Positions 5,708 through 6,214 of a stretch of DNA of 6,214 nt are shown here, piece by piece. Each line of letters starts with the position of its first letter. The first letter of the stretch is position 1. The stretch covers positions 1 through 6,214 of the forward strand of contig JBBDYH010000040.1 in assembly GCA_040901795.1 (NCBI GenBank), given 5' to 3'. The notes beneath the pieces were generated by a model that worked only from the letters and a program-made list of their open reading frames with translations, had not been told where the DNA came from and searched no databases. This DNA is from JBBDYH01 sp040901795 (GTDB lineage: Bacteria; Planctomycetota; Planctomycetia; Pirellulales; JALHPA01). Both the position numbers and the translations under genes were made by a program.

Positions 5708-6110
5708 CTACAGCGCATCAGAATGGGCCAATACCGCGCGGCACACTTCGAGGAACTCGGCACGATCCAAATCGTTCTTGGCGTCGTTCACGCGCCAGGA
5801 GCAGCTCATTCCCCCGCTCGTCCATCACCATGACCGCGATCTTGTGGTTGTCGCCCGGCGAGACCGGCCGCCGGGTGCCGGAAACTCAATCCGAGCCATC
5901 CGTGTAGAATCGGCGTCCAGACGCATTTCGATTAGATCCGTTATCATGCCGTCTAGCATCGTCTTGACCGTTGGCCCCGCGATTGGCCGTGGTTGAGCTT
6001 TCACCGTTCGTCCCGCGCGTGCATGATCATGTTGACTGGGTGGCAAATGCGGCAGTTTGCTTTAACCGGCAATCCGGCGAGTAATCGGCGCGAGGTGGCA
6101 ATTCCGTCAG
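5708..6110 (-). pseudogene. Probable decayed minus-strand gene broken by frameshifts
   Basis: Reading right to left, protein-like segments appear in successive frames, unlike the Arg/Pro-rich noise elsewhere. They are KANCRICHPVNMIMHARDER (stop at 6001-6003); LDGMITDLIEMRLDAD followed by STRMARIE (5959 down to about 5885); GTRRPVSPGDNHKIAV followed by MVMDERGNELL (about 5879 to 5800); and VNDAKNDLDRAEFLEVCRAV followed by LAHSDAL and a stop at 5708-5710. The last two overlap at a point where a one-base shift would join them, and the second and third also meet near 5880. I read this as one old coding sequence with at least two frameshifts. I do not recognise the family. CRICH fits the CxxCH pattern of c-type haem sites, but a single short match proves little, and that segment may not belong to the same gene. 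Sequencing errors are an alternative cause of the shifts. Confidence 0.35.
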
Positions 6111-6127
6111 GCACGGGAGTGCCTGAC
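6106..6127. repeat. Perfect 9-bp stem hairpin
   Basis: GTCAGGCAC (6106-6114) and GTGCCTGAC (6119-6127) pair perfectly around GGGA. The word is followed by CTACG. I associate GTCAGGCAC-loop-GTGCCTGAC with dispersed intergenic repeats in planctomycete genomes, from memory only. Confidence 0.7.
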
Positions 6128-6214
6128 CTACGTCAGTGGACGAGCCAGCAGCGGCAGGCGGCGCGTCATTACCTCTAAGGCTCTGCGCCGGACGCCAGTG
6201 GAGTCGCGACATCG

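Noticed and set aside
5530..5907. Plus-strand open frames at 5530-5907 and 5546-5833
   Set aside because: They run across the leftward promoter, a hairpin and the opposite strand of the protein-like minus segments, and they have no recognisable domain.
1..6214. tRNA, rRNA or other standard RNA genes
   Set aside because: I saw no T-loop consensus with a matching acceptor stem and no conserved rRNA, RNase P or tmRNA words on either strand by eye.

Overview
The window looks like a GC-rich chromosome segment from a planctomycete, probably of the Pirellulales type. I base this on the style of the three genes, the lack of clear Shine-Dalgarno sequences, and intergenic DNA packed with short GC-rich hairpin repeats of a kind I associate with that group. 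No marker gene here fixes the taxonomy, so this is an inference.

Layout: positions 1-54 may hold the last codons of an upstream gene. Positions 55-615 are a leader with no convincing gene; they hold a 15-bp tandem repeat and two long hairpins. Positions 616-4850 carry three genes on the plus strand. Gene A (616-1932) is a MotA/TolQ/ExbB-family channel subunit with four membrane segments and a long helical C-terminal tail. Gene B (1929-3758) overlaps A by ATGA and encodes a single-span protein with a coiled coil and two related C-terminal domains separated by a disordered linker. Gene C (3852-4850) encodes another single-span, coiled-coil protein. It lies 93 bp downstream of B across a hairpin repeat. 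A 9-bp stem hairpin just after C is a plausible terminator. Positions 4851-6214 have no convincing intact gene. They contain inverted repeats, a near-consensus sigma70-type promoter pointing left, and what looks like a decayed minus-strand gene near 5708-6110.

Working model: A, B and C form a three-part ion-driven motor. A would be the channel ring. C carries the ExbD/MotB-type aspartate at the start of its membrane helix (Asp19, FLDVV). B has the same N-terminal layout (MRRP start, FL-V motif) but alanine at the matching position. The two single-span proteins may therefore form an unequal pair in the channel, one half able to carry protons and the other not. This differs from the symmetric ExbD, TolR or MotB dimers and is the most interesting point in the window. 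The machine it would drive is not visible here. No defence, flagellar or TonB-type partner lies in the window.
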